This document shows positions 17,362 through 25,391 of a stretch of 64,000 nt of DNA, one piece after another. The stretch is from JANQOH01 sp965242575 (lineage in GTDB: Bacteria; Pseudomonadota; Alphaproteobacteria; UBA7887): NCBI GenBank assembly GCA_965242575.1, contig OZ251461.1, forward strand, positions 1,674,001 to 1,738,000, read 5' to 3'. The notes below the pieces were generated by a model. The model was given only the letters and a program-made list of their open reading frames with translations, was not told the DNA's origin and ran no database searches. The stretch's first letter is position 1, and every line of letters begins with the position of its first letter. The position numbers and the translations under genes are program-made.

Positions 17362-20300
17362 CTATTCGGCGTGCGCGGCGTCGGCGCGGACGGCGGGATG
17401 CCGTTCGAGGATGCGTCCGATGGCGTCGGCGTTGGGGGCGAAGACGCGGGCGCGCCAGGCGACCGTTTCGACGATGCATCCGATGCGCTTGAGGGCGGCC
17501 AGATCCGCGTCGGTAGGTCCTTCGAGTTCGACGCGGGGGGCGTTGGCGATGCGCCTGCGGGCGATCCTCCATCCGTTGGCGAGTTCGAAGGCGGCTCCGC
17601 GTTCGAGGACGGCCTCGCGGATTTCCTCGGGCGCGAGTTGCGGTCCTCCGCCGAGTCCGAAGGCGGCGCGGACCCCGGCGGCCTGCTCGGCGGTGGCGAG
17701 GCGTCCGATGAGGCGGCGTCCGTCGTCGGCGACGAGGCGGCGGACGCGGAGGTTTTCGGTGGGCAGGCGGTCCCATATGGGGAGGAGGAGGCCGGTGACG
17801 AGCCAGAGGCGGGTTTCGGTATGGGAGGGGAGCGTGTCGATCTCCCGGTTCCACAGGTCGCGCCAGCGGGCTTCCGGGGTTGGGGTCCAATACGCGGCTT
17901 CGATGTATCCGCGGCTGACGTTGCGGCGGTCTGCGGGCCGGATCATGCGGATGCGGCCCTCGACGGCTCCGTCTTCGAGGGTGCGCCAGGGGGCTTCGCA
18001 GACGAGGGCGGCGCGTTTGGAGCGGTCGTTGGTCATGAGCCTGGGAGAGCGCTTGTCCTTGCGGAGCGCGTCGCGCATGGCGAGGGCTTCGTCGGCGGCG
18101 AGGGGGACGAGTTTCTCGCGGCGGACGATCTCCTGGAGTTCGGTTTCGGCTCCGGAGGGGTGGACGTGGATGGTCTCGGTTCCGGCGATGGCGAGGGAGT
18201 CTGCGGCGATGGTTTCGATCCCGCGGTCGTACGTTCCGGCCTCGACGGCTCCCTCGACGAGTGCGTCGATGCGTGTCTCGAGTTGGGCGAAGAGGGCGTT
18301 CTGTTCGTGGATGGGGAGGGCGAGGAGGCGGTTGAGGAACTGCGGCATGGGCGGGAGTTCGTCCTTGAGGATTCCCTCGTGGACGATCTTGAGGCCGGTG
18401 GCGTCCTGGAAGCGCTCGAGGCTCCATCCGGGGAGGTTTCCGCGCCATATGGCCATGTAGGTTTGTCGGAGCGCGGCCCTTGCGTAGTCGGATTCGAGGT
18501 TGTCGCTGGCGCGGAAGAGGGCGCCTCCGTCGGCGCTCATGGCGGTTTGTCCGTCGCGCTGTCCGCGGGTGATGGCTCCGAGAGTGTCGAGGCGCCTGGC
18601 GATGGTGGATATGAAGCGGCGCTCTCCCTTGACGTCGGTGGAGACGGGCCTGAAGAGGGGCGCTGCGGCCTGGTGGGTTCGGTGGGTTCGTCCGAGGCCC
18701 TGTATGGCGATGTCGGCGCGCCATCCGGGTTCGAGGAGGTAGTGGACGCGTCGGTCGGTGTTGGGGCGGGCTCGGTCGGCGTGGTAGCTGCGGCCCGTTC
18801 CGCCGGCCATGGAGAAGACGAGGATTTTCTTCCTGCCCTCCATGAAGTCGTCGGTTTCGGCGAGGTTGGCGGAGGGCGGCCTGGAGCGCAGGGCGAGGCG
18901 TTCGCCGCCGCCGGGGTTGGCGAGGCGCAGGATGCGCCGCGACCTTCCGGTGATTTCGGCGACGGCGTCGTGCCCGAAGCGGTGGATCAACTGGTCGAGA
19001 GCGGACTGGACCGGCGGGAGGGCGGCGAGTTTCTCGACGAGCGCGTCGCGGGCGGCGACGGCTTCCTTGCAGAGGACGGGGTTTCCGTCGCCGTCGACGG
19101 CGGGCCGGCTCATGAGGGCTCCGCCTTCGTCGGTGAAGGGTTCGTGGAGTTGGACGGGGAAGGCGTGGCGCAGGTAGTCGAGGACGTATTCGCGCGGCGT
19201 GAGGTCGATGGCGACGTCGTCCCATTCGTCGGCGGGGATTTCGGCGATGCGGCGGTCCATGAGGGCCTCGCCGGTGGAGACGATCTGGACGACGCAAGCG
19301 CGTCCGTTGGCGAGGTCGTCGTCGATGGCGCCGAAGAGCGCGGGGCACTTCATGGCGGTGAGGAGGTGGCCGAAGAACCGCTGTTTGGCGCCTTCGAAGG
19401 CGGAGAGGGCGGCGGATTTGGCGGCGCCGTTGAGGGTCCGGGTCCCCTCTCCGTCGCGGGTGCGTCCGACGACGCCGGTGGACTTGAGGGCGTCGTCGAT
19501 GTTGCGGTGGATGATCTTGAAGGCTCCGGCGTATGCGTCGTAGATGCGGCGTTGCTCGGCGGTGAGGGGGTGTTCGAGGATATCGACCTCGACGCCCCGG
19601 TATGAGAGGGCGCGGGCCTGGTAGAGGCCGAGGGCCTTGAGGTCGCGGGCGACGACCTCCATGGCCGCGACGCCGCCGGCCTCCATGGCGGCGATGAACT
19701 TGCGCCGGTTCTCGAAGGGGGTTTCCCCGGCTCCCCAGAGGCCGAGCCTGTGGGCGTATGCGAGGCCGGGGACGGTGGAGGCCCCGGTGGCGGAGACGTA
19801 GAGGATGCGCGCGTCGGGGAGCGCGTTCTGGAGGCGCAGTCCGGCGCGGCCCTGTTGCGAGGGAGCGACCGCGCCGCGCTTGCCGGCGGCGCCCGCGGCG
19901 TTGGCCATGGCGTGGGCCTCGTCGAAGACGACGACGCCCTGGAAGGCGTGGCGCGCGTCTTCGTCGAGGGCTCCGTCGCGACCGCCGGCGAGCCATGCGA
20001 CGATTTGGTCGAGGCGCGCGGGCTTGTTCTTGCGGGCCGGGCTGCGCAGCGTCGCGTAGGTGGTGAAGAGGACGCCTTCGTCGAAGGGTATGGGGTCTCC
20101 CTGCCGGACCTTGCCGAGGGGGAAGACGTCGGCGTCGCGCCCGCCGAGGGCGGTCCAGTCGCGGCGGGCGTCCTCGAGCAGTTTGTCGGACTGGGAGATC
20201 CAGAGGGCGCGTTTGCGTCCGCGCAGCCATTGGTCGAGGACGACGGCGGCGACCTGGCGTCCCTTGCCGCACCCCGTTCCGTCTCCGAGCATCCAGCCCT

Positions 20301-21915
20301 TGCGGAAGCGCACCGGGGCCGAGAGGCGTTCGGTCGCGTCGGCGTCCGGCGCGTCGTCGTCTCCGGTTTCCGGGGCGGGCGTGTCGGCGCGGTCGACGCG
20401 GCGCACGGTTTCCCATCCCGCGCCGACGCGGTATCGGGCGGCGAGATGTCCGTCATGCGCCTGTCCGGCGAGGACGACGCTTTCGAGCTGGGCGTCGGAG
20501 AGCAGGCCGTCGGTCACGACCTTCGTGGGCAGCAAGGGCCTGTATGCCGGCGCGGGGTGGGCGACGGCGGCCATGGCGGCGGACTGGACGAGGGGCGTGG
20601 GATGGGGCCGCGCGCCGGGGATGCGGACGGCGCGCGGGCGCCAGGGTTCGTGCGGCCCCGCGTCCGCGCCTGGCGCGTCGTCGTCGTTCCCGCCTTCGGA
20701 GCCGGCGGACTCGTAGGCGAGTTCGGCGATGGGCCCCCATCGGTCGGCGGGGGCCGGCGGCGCGGCGCGCGCGGTCCGGCGCTTGCGCGGCGCCGGACGG
20801 AGCGCGGGCGCGCCGGCGAGCGCGAACAGGTCGGCGGCCGGCGCCGCGGGCAGCCGGGACAGGTCGGCGGCGCGGACGGCGGCGAGCAGTTCGGCGGCGT
20901 CCGTGACCGCAGCGTCCGGATCGAAATGCGCGTCCGGGCGCGCTTCGGGGTCCCGGTCGAGAACGGTGAGCCGCGTGTCGAAGGTCGTGCCCCGCCGCGC
21001 GTAGGCGCGTCCGTCGACGGCGCTGGAGAAGCGGACGCGCGGCGGCGGGTCGAGGCGCTGGAAGGCGGCGCGCCAGCGGCGGTCGCCGGGGACGGTGTTG
21101 GCGGCGGAGACGGCGACGAGGCGCCCGCCGGGGGGCAGCATCGCGAAAGCCGATCGGATGTGCCGCAGGTCGGCTCCGGCGCCGCGCCCGGCGACGCCCG
21201 GCGTCGTCGAGAACGGCGGGTTCATCAGCACCGCGGTGGGCGCGGCGTTCGGCAGGCGGTCGGCGATGGTCTCGGCGTTGTGCGATGTGACCGAGGCGCG
21301 GGGGAACAGGGCGCGGAGGAGCCCGGCGCGGGTCGAGGCGATCTCGTTGAGATGCAGGGTTCCGGCGGCCGCGTCGCCGAGGGCGCACTCGGCCATGACG
21401 GCGAGGACGCCGGTTCCGGCCGAGGGTTCGAGGACGACGTCGCCCGGCCGGACGGCGGCGGCCTGGAGGGCGGCGTAGGCGTAGGGCAGCGGGGTGGAGA
21501 ACTGCTGGAGGGCGGCCTGCTCCTCGGAGCGCCGGGTGTGCGAGGGTTCGAGGGCGGCGACGCGCTCCAGCATGGCGAGCATGGCGCGGGGGCCGTCCTC
21601 GCCGCCGCCGGCATGCCGCCGCATGGCGCGCCCCCAGGTCTTGAGGAAGAGGACGACGGCGGTCTCGGCGGCGTCGTAGGCGTCCTTCCAGCCCCAGGCG
21701 CCGTCGGCGTCCGAGGCGCCCCCGAAGGCGGCGGTCATGGCGCGGCGCAGGACGGCGGCGTCGAGCGGCCGCCCCGCGTTGAGGACGGGCGCGAGGCGGG
21801 CGGCGGCCGCGAGCAGGGCGGCGGGCTTCGCGGCGCCCCGCGCGGCGGGGACTGCGGAAACGGCGATGGCGGACGGACGCGCGGACGCGCCCGCCGCCGG
21901 TCGGGCGTCGAGCAT
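17362..21915 (-). CDS. methyltransferase / strawberry-notch helicase fusion
   Basis: A 1517-residue protein. An N-terminal class I methyltransferase fold has motif I VVLEPSAGTGVLAV (~160-172) and catalytic NPPF at 232-235. A long middle part leads into a superfamily 2 helicase of strawberry-notch type: LGDGTGCGKGRQ near residue 541, VVVFDEAHAMANA near 660, YVSATGAST after it, and the C-terminal helicase part with GGTGRSYHADRARPNT and IQGLGRTHRTHQ. The NPPF motif is the kind that acts on exocyclic amines of DNA bases. The start at 21915 is chosen from the GGAGAG upstream. Proteins of this architecture are frequent on large alphaproteobacterial plasmids and islands; their role is unproven, perhaps modification coupled to remodelling or anti-restriction. 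Confidence 0.85.
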   Translation of the reverse strand: MLDARPAAGASARPSAIAVSAVPAARGAAKPAALLAAAARLAPVLNAGRPLDAAVLRRAMTAAFGGASDADGAWGWKDAYDAAETAVVLFLKTWGRAMRRHAGGGEDGPRAMLAMLERVAALEPSHTRRSEEQAALQQFSTPLPYAYAALQAAAVRPGDVVLEPSAGTGVLAVMAECALGDAAAGTLHLNEIASTRAGLLRALFPRASVTSHNAETIADRLPNAAPTAVLMNPPFSTTPGVAGRGAGADLRHIRSAFAMLPPGGRLVAVSAANTVPGDRRWRAAFQRLDPPPRVRFSSAVDGRAYARRGTTFDTRLTVLDRDPEARPDAHFDPDAAVTDAAELLAAVRAADLSRLPAAPAADLFALAGAPALRPAPRKRRTARAAPPAPADRWGPIAELAYESAGSEGGNDDDAPGADAGPHEPWRPRAVRIPGARPHPTPLVQSAAMAAVAHPAPAYRPLLPTKVVTDGLLSDAQLESVVLAGQAHDGHLAARYRVGAGWETVRRVDRADTPAPETGDDDAPDADATERLSAPVRFRKGWMLGDGTGCGKGRQVAAVVLDQWLRGRKRALWISQSDKLLEDARRDWTALGGRDADVFPLGKVRQGDPIPFDEGVLFTTYATLRSPARKNKPARLDQIVAWLAGGRDGALDEDARHAFQGVVVFDEAHAMANAAGAAGKRGAVAPSQQGRAGLRLQNALPDARILYVSATGASTVPGLAYAHRLGLWGAGETPFENRRKFIAAMEAGGVAAMEVVARDLKALGLYQARALSYRGVEVDILEHPLTAEQRRIYDAYAGAFKIIHRNIDDALKSTGVVGRTRDGEGTRTLNGAAKSAALSAFEGAKQRFFGHLLTAMKCPALFGAIDDDLANGRACVVQIVSTGEALMDRRIAEIPADEWDDVAIDLTPREYVLDYLRHAFPVQLHEPFTDEGGALMSRPAVDGDGNPVLCKEAVAARDALVEKLAALPPVQSALDQLIHRFGHDAVAEITGRSRRILRLANPGGGERLALRSRPPSANLAETDDFMEGRKKILVFSMAGGTGRSYHADRARPNTDRRVHYLLEPGWRADIAIQGLGRTHRTHQAAAPLFRPVSTDVKGERRFISTIARRLDTLGAITRGQRDGQTAMSADGGALFRASDNLESDYARAALRQTYMAIWRGNLPGWSLERFQDATGLKIVHEGILKDELPPMPQFLNRLLALPIHEQNALFAQLETRIDALVEGAVEAGTYDRGIETIAADSLAIAGTETIHVHPSGAETELQEIVRREKLVPLAADEALAMRDALRKDKRSPRLMTNDRSKRAALVCEAPWRTLEDGAVEGRIRMIRPADRRNVSRGYIEAAYWTPTPEARWRDLWNREIDTLPSHTETRLWLVTGLLLPIWDRLPTENLRVRRLVADDGRRLIGRLATAEQAAGVRAAFGLGGGPQLAPEEIREAVLERGAAFELANGWRIARRRIANAPRVELEGPTDADLAALKRIGCIVETVAWRARVFAPNADAIGRILERHPAVRADAAHAE

Positions 21916-22043
21916 GCGGGGTCTCTCCGGATGGAGCGGGTGGCGGATCCGGCCGCCAGGGCGGGTGCGCTCCGCCCCGGCGTCCGATCCGCCCGAAGGA
22001 AGCCGGCCTCCGCCTTCCGGCGCGGCGCGGCGACGGGACGGCG

Positions 22044-22337
22044 CTACGCCGCGCGGGCGGGCGCCGCGATCCCGCACCCGGCGCGGGCGCGGCAGGCGGC
22101 AAGCAGGGCGGCGTAGTCCGCAGGGTCCGGGGCGCCGCCGACGAGTTCCGACAGTTGGGCGGTCATGAGCCGCACGGCCGGGTCCAAGCGCGGGTCGCCG
22201 CCCTCGGCGGCGACCTGACGGCAGGCGTCGTGGATGGACCGCGCGACGCCCGACGGGTTGCAGGCCCCGGGATCGACGATGACGAGGGCGTCGCGGAAGC
22301 GATCGCAATTCCCGGACGGGCCGTCGGCGGCGGTCAC
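22044..22337 (-). CDS. conserved small hypothetical protein
   Basis: A 97-residue protein. Its GTG start at 22337 overlaps the stop of the upstream gene as GTGA, the same coupling seen repeatedly in this region. DALVIVDPGACNPSGVARSI, then a helical stretch and an Ala-rich end, are its visible features. Similar short proteins accompany plasmid-type gene sets, but I know no function. Confidence 0.65.
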   Translation of the reverse strand: MTAADGPSGNCDRFRDALVIVDPGACNPSGVARSIHDACRQVAAEGGDPRLDPAVRLMTAQLSELVGGAPDPADYAALLAACRARAGCGIAAPARAA

Positions 22338-22678
22338 TTCGAGGCTCTCCGCACACGGTCGACGAGGGTGTCGACGAGATCCGGGTCGGCGTCGCACGCC
22401 CTGCCCCACCTGCGCAGGTTGCTTTCGAGGTCGGTCCAGGAGCCGATATAGGTGTCGTGGAAGGGATCGTCGGCGGTGGCGGCGTGGACGCAATCGCCGT
22501 TGACGACGACCCCGGAGATGGACGGCGTGACCAGCGGCGGCAGCCCCAGCAACCAGCACAGGACGGCGCCGAACTCCGGTGACAGGTGCTCGCCGCGCCG
22601 CGGGTCCATGGGATGAACGATGGGCGCGGCGCGCCCGCGCGCGCCGGACGGCGCCGGCGCGAAGTCGGTCTCGGTCAT
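22334..22678 (-). CDS. small hypothetical protein
   Basis: A 114-residue protein from the ATG at 22678 (GGAG upstream). The middle has a hydrophobic segment (FGAVLCWLLGLPPLV) followed by SISGVVVNGDCVHAATADDP and a helical end. No family recognised. It is the first gene of the group 22678 to 17362 and coupled to the next by a 4-base overlap; the palindrome at 22831-22842 lies upstream in its probable promoter region. Confidence 0.6.
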   Translation of the reverse strand: MTETDFAPAPSGARGRAAPIVHPMDPRRGEHLSPEFGAVLCWLLGLPPLVTPSISGVVVNGDCVHAATADDPFHDTYIGSWTDLESNLRRWGRACDADPDLVDTLVDRVRRASK

Positions 22679-22830
22679 GCGGAAACTCCGCGAGGGGGAT
22701 GGAAGACACAGGCCGGCGACCGCTCCCGCGTCTCGCCGAACCCGCCTTCCGGGCGCTGGCCTTCGCCTCCCGGCGGCGCGCCGCCGACCCCGGACGCCCG
22801 GCGCGGACCGCGCCGGATCGCCCATCCGTC

Positions 22831-22842
22831 CCGTAGCTACGG
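22831..22842. promoter_or_regulatory. 12 bp palindrome, possible operator
   Basis: CCGTAGCTACGG is perfectly self-complementary and lies ~150 bp before the first start codon of the downstream minus-strand group. A dimeric repressor site is the simplest reading, unproven. Confidence 0.35.
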
Positions 22843-22999
22843 AATCTGCCAAGCGTTACCATATCGGTTACGAACGGACGGTCCCGCAATCGGGGCCAAG
22901 TCCGTCTGGACGTCCGCGCGTGGCGCCGGACGGAAGTAACCCGCGCTCCGCGGGCTTCTGCCGGCCGGGAGCTGCCGCTTCCCGGAGGGGGCGGCGGAT

Positions 23000-23028
23000 C
23001 GCTTCCGGAGTCTCTTGCTCCGGAAGCG
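23000..23028 (-). terminator. strong hairpin after the 23043-25282 gene pair
   Basis: CGCTTCCGGAG and its exact inverse CTCCGGAAGCG form an 11 bp stem with a 7-base loop, 14 bases after the end of the hypothetical gene at 23043. No U tract follows, so it may stabilise the 3' end or terminate poorly. Confidence 0.5.
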
Positions 23029-23042
23029 ACCCGGCGATGGGT

Positions 23043-23534
23043 TCAGACTTCCTCGTCGAGGATTTGGACGCGGGCGAGTCCTCCGGTGACGGTGACGTCG
23101 GGGAGGCCGTCGGCGCGGCGGCGGCGCACGGTGACGAGGGGTTTGGCGCCGGGCGGCGGCGAGGACTCGGAGACCTCGGTCGTCACCGCGCCGACATCGG
23201 TGACGAAGCGCAAATGGACGACCCCGCCCGTCACCCGGACGCCGCCCGGCGGGCGCGGGCCGGTCAGGGTGACGACCGGGGGCGCGCCGCGCTCGGTGAA
23301 GCGTTCGGGGATGGGCAAAGCGGATCGGGACCCGCTCCACGGCTCCGCGTCCCTGCCCTCGGCCGCGGCCTCGACGAAGGTCGGTCCGCAATGGTCGCTC
23401 GACTTCCAGCCGGCGTCGTCGGCGTCGGCGCGGGCGATGGCGCGCTCTAGGGCCTCCTCGAGACTGTCCGCCTCGACGGAGACGGTGTTGGCGCGCCAGG
23501 CGGCGTATGCGCACTGGACGGTATAGGCGGTCAT
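23043..23534 (-). CDS. hypothetical protein with a C-terminal strand-rich domain
   Basis: A 163-residue protein. Residues 1-50 (TAYTVQCAYAAWRANTVSVE, then SLEEALERAIARADAD) look like a small alpha/beta domain. The second half is strand-rich with Val/Thr repeats (VTLTGPRPPGGVRVTGGVVH). No family recognised. Its ATG overlaps the stop of the GHKL ATPase as ATGA, so the two are coupled and probably work together. Confidence 0.65.
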   Translation of the reverse strand: MTAYTVQCAYAAWRANTVSVEADSLEEALERAIARADADDAGWKSSDHCGPTFVEAAAEGRDAEPWSGSRSALPIPERFTERGAPPVVTLTGPRPPGGVRVTGGVVHLRFVTDVGAVTTEVSESSPPPGAKPLVTVRRRRADGLPDVTVTGGLARVQILDEEV

Positions 23535-25282
23535 GGGCTCGCCTCCGGGGCGGTGGGATGCAGGGTCACGGCGACCTTGCCGGTTTCGAAGGCGACCTCG
23601 ACGCGGCGGTCGCGGGGGACGAGGCGTCCGATTTCGCGCCCGGCGATGTCGGCGATGGCGCTGCGCAGCGCTTCGTCGGCGCCGACCAGCAGTTTGCGCG
23701 CGGCGTGGAGGGCATCCTCGTCGAACCGCGCGCGCTGGGTCTCCCACGAATCGGCGTCGTAGTCGGTGTAGGGCGCGAAGAAGGCGTCGCGCAGCAGGTC
23801 CGCGAGTTCGGCGGGGGCGAGGTCGGTGTCCGCGATGGCGATGGGGCGCGCTTTCCCGAGGCGATCCCCCTCCTCGCCGACGAAGGCGAGATCGGCGAGC
23901 AGGGTCATGCCTCCCGGGTCGCCGTCGCCGCGAACGGTGTGAACGTCCAGGAGGATGGCCTCCGGGCGGGCCAAGCGGTCCGGCAGGGCGGTCATGCCCA
24001 CGCCGCGCCGCGCCGCCGCACGGAGAGTTTCGAGGCGGCATGAGGCGTCGTCGGAGACGAGGGTCGTTTCGACGCCGCACACGCGCGTCAGCGCGTCGTA
24101 CCAGTCGTAGCCCTCGAAACGTTTGTCTGGGGCGAAGAAGCGCTCTGCGGCGCCGGCGCGGCGGGCGGCGCGGTACAGGGCCTGCGCGTCGGACGGCGCG
24201 AGGTCGACCGCCATGACCAGGGCGCCCGGCCCGACCGGCGCGAAGGCGGGCTCCTCGACGCGGTCGTCGACGTCGGCGCGGACCGGTCGCCACGGGCGCA
24301 GTTCCGCCGGCGGTTCGGGGAGCGCGACGCCGGCGGCCCGGGCGCGCCGGTTGTCGTCCCGGGCGAGGCGCGGAACGGGTTCGGCCGCCGCCATGGCGCG
24401 GTAGATGGCCAGCCGCGCCGCCGCGCGCATCTCCTCCAGGAACGGCGTTTCCACCGCCTCCTTGCGTGCCGGCAGCACGAGTTCCAGCTCCGGGCAACGC
24501 GTGACGTCGGCGAAGACCGACCATGTCGCGCCACACACCGTGAGGACGCGCGGCAGGCGCGTCGGCACGGCGAGGCCGTGGAAGTTGAGGTCGGGTTCGT
24601 TGTAGCCCTCGGAGCGGTCGCGGAAGACGCCGAAGACGAGGCCGCGCCAGCGTTCGGTGCGGAGGGCGCCTTCGAGGAAAGCCTTGCGGGCGATGGCCTT
24701 GCCGTCGAAGGTCGCTTCGAGCGGTCCGTGGCGCGCCTCGGCCGCGAAGACGGCCTCTACGGTCTCGACAACCTCCGTCGCGGCGAAAGACACGCTGGCG
24801 CCCTGTCCCGGCGGCGGCGAGGGGTCGGGAACGGCGGCGGCGTCCGCCTCGCCCAGGAAATGCGCCGGGGTCAGGGCGATGCTCCAAGCCGACGGAACGC
24901 CGCCGTCGGGCGCGCGCCGGCGCGAGGCGACGACGCAGCCGCGCCGGGCGAGCGAGAACAGCCCCATCCCGGCGGGGTCCTCGTTCCGCGCCGTTCGCGC
25001 GTCCCATCCGCTCTCGCCGAACGACAGCAGCAAGGCGGGGTCGGCGACGCCCGCGCCGTCGTCGGCGACCGTAACCCGGATGGCGTCGCCGTCGTCCTCG
25101 GTGGAGACGTCGACGCGTCCGGCGCCGGCGCGGCGGGCGTTCTGAAGCAGTTCGGCGAAGACATCGCGCAAGGTGGCGTTGAAGAACCGCGTCACGCGGG
25201 CGATGGCGCCGGCGTGGACGCCGGCGCGCACGCGCACGCCGCTTTCGGCCGCGACCGCGGCCGGCTGGGCATGATCGATCAT
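23531..25282 (-). CDS. GHKL-family ATPase (HATPase_c) of unknown role
   Basis: A 583-residue cytoplasmic protein. Residues ~35-110 hold the Bergerat ATP-binding fold: N box AELLQNARRAG, G1 box DDGAGV and G2 box GMGLFSLA. There is no histidine-kinase dimerisation helix, receiver or sensor, and no MutL or gyrase C-terminal domain; the rest is unfamiliar. It therefore belongs with stand-alone GHKL ATPases, as found in some defence and plasmid modules. The ATG at 25282 has GGAGG upstream. It is coupled to the 163-residue protein downstream and follows parB. Confidence 0.8.
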   Translation of the reverse strand: MIDHAQPAAVAAESGVRVRAGVHAGAIARVTRFFNATLRDVFAELLQNARRAGAGRVDVSTEDDGDAIRVTVADDGAGVADPALLLSFGESGWDARTARNEDPAGMGLFSLARRGCVVASRRRAPDGGVPSAWSIALTPAHFLGEADAAAVPDPSPPPGQGASVSFAATEVVETVEAVFAAEARHGPLEATFDGKAIARKAFLEGALRTERWRGLVFGVFRDRSEGYNEPDLNFHGLAVPTRLPRVLTVCGATWSVFADVTRCPELELVLPARKEAVETPFLEEMRAAARLAIYRAMAAAEPVPRLARDDNRRARAAGVALPEPPAELRPWRPVRADVDDRVEEPAFAPVGPGALVMAVDLAPSDAQALYRAARRAGAAERFFAPDKRFEGYDWYDALTRVCGVETTLVSDDASCRLETLRAAARRGVGMTALPDRLARPEAILLDVHTVRGDGDPGGMTLLADLAFVGEEGDRLGKARPIAIADTDLAPAELADLLRDAFFAPYTDYDADSWETQRARFDEDALHAARKLLVGADEALRSAIADIAGREIGRLVPRDRRVEVAFETGKVAVTLHPTAPEASP

Positions 25283-25391
25283 GCCGGAACCTCCGTTGTG
25301 GAGCGCAGGATGAGAAAGCGCCCCGCCGACGCGGGCCGGCGGGGCGCGTGGACGGATCGCGGGGGCGCCCGGGATCCGGCGGCGGGACCGC

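Larger units (their letters stand above)
22679..23042. other. intergenic promoter/terminator region
   Basis: No gene is seen. It separates two minus-strand groups and holds the 3' hairpin of the right-hand group (23000-23028), a smaller GC hairpin near 22938-22953, a directly repeated GTTAC around 22855-22870, and a 12 bp palindrome at 22831-22842. Confidence 0.5.

Noticed and set aside
16067..22116. Long frames on both strands across the strawberry-notch gene
   Set aside because: They are alternative-frame shadows; only the frame with methyltransferase and helicase motifs is real.
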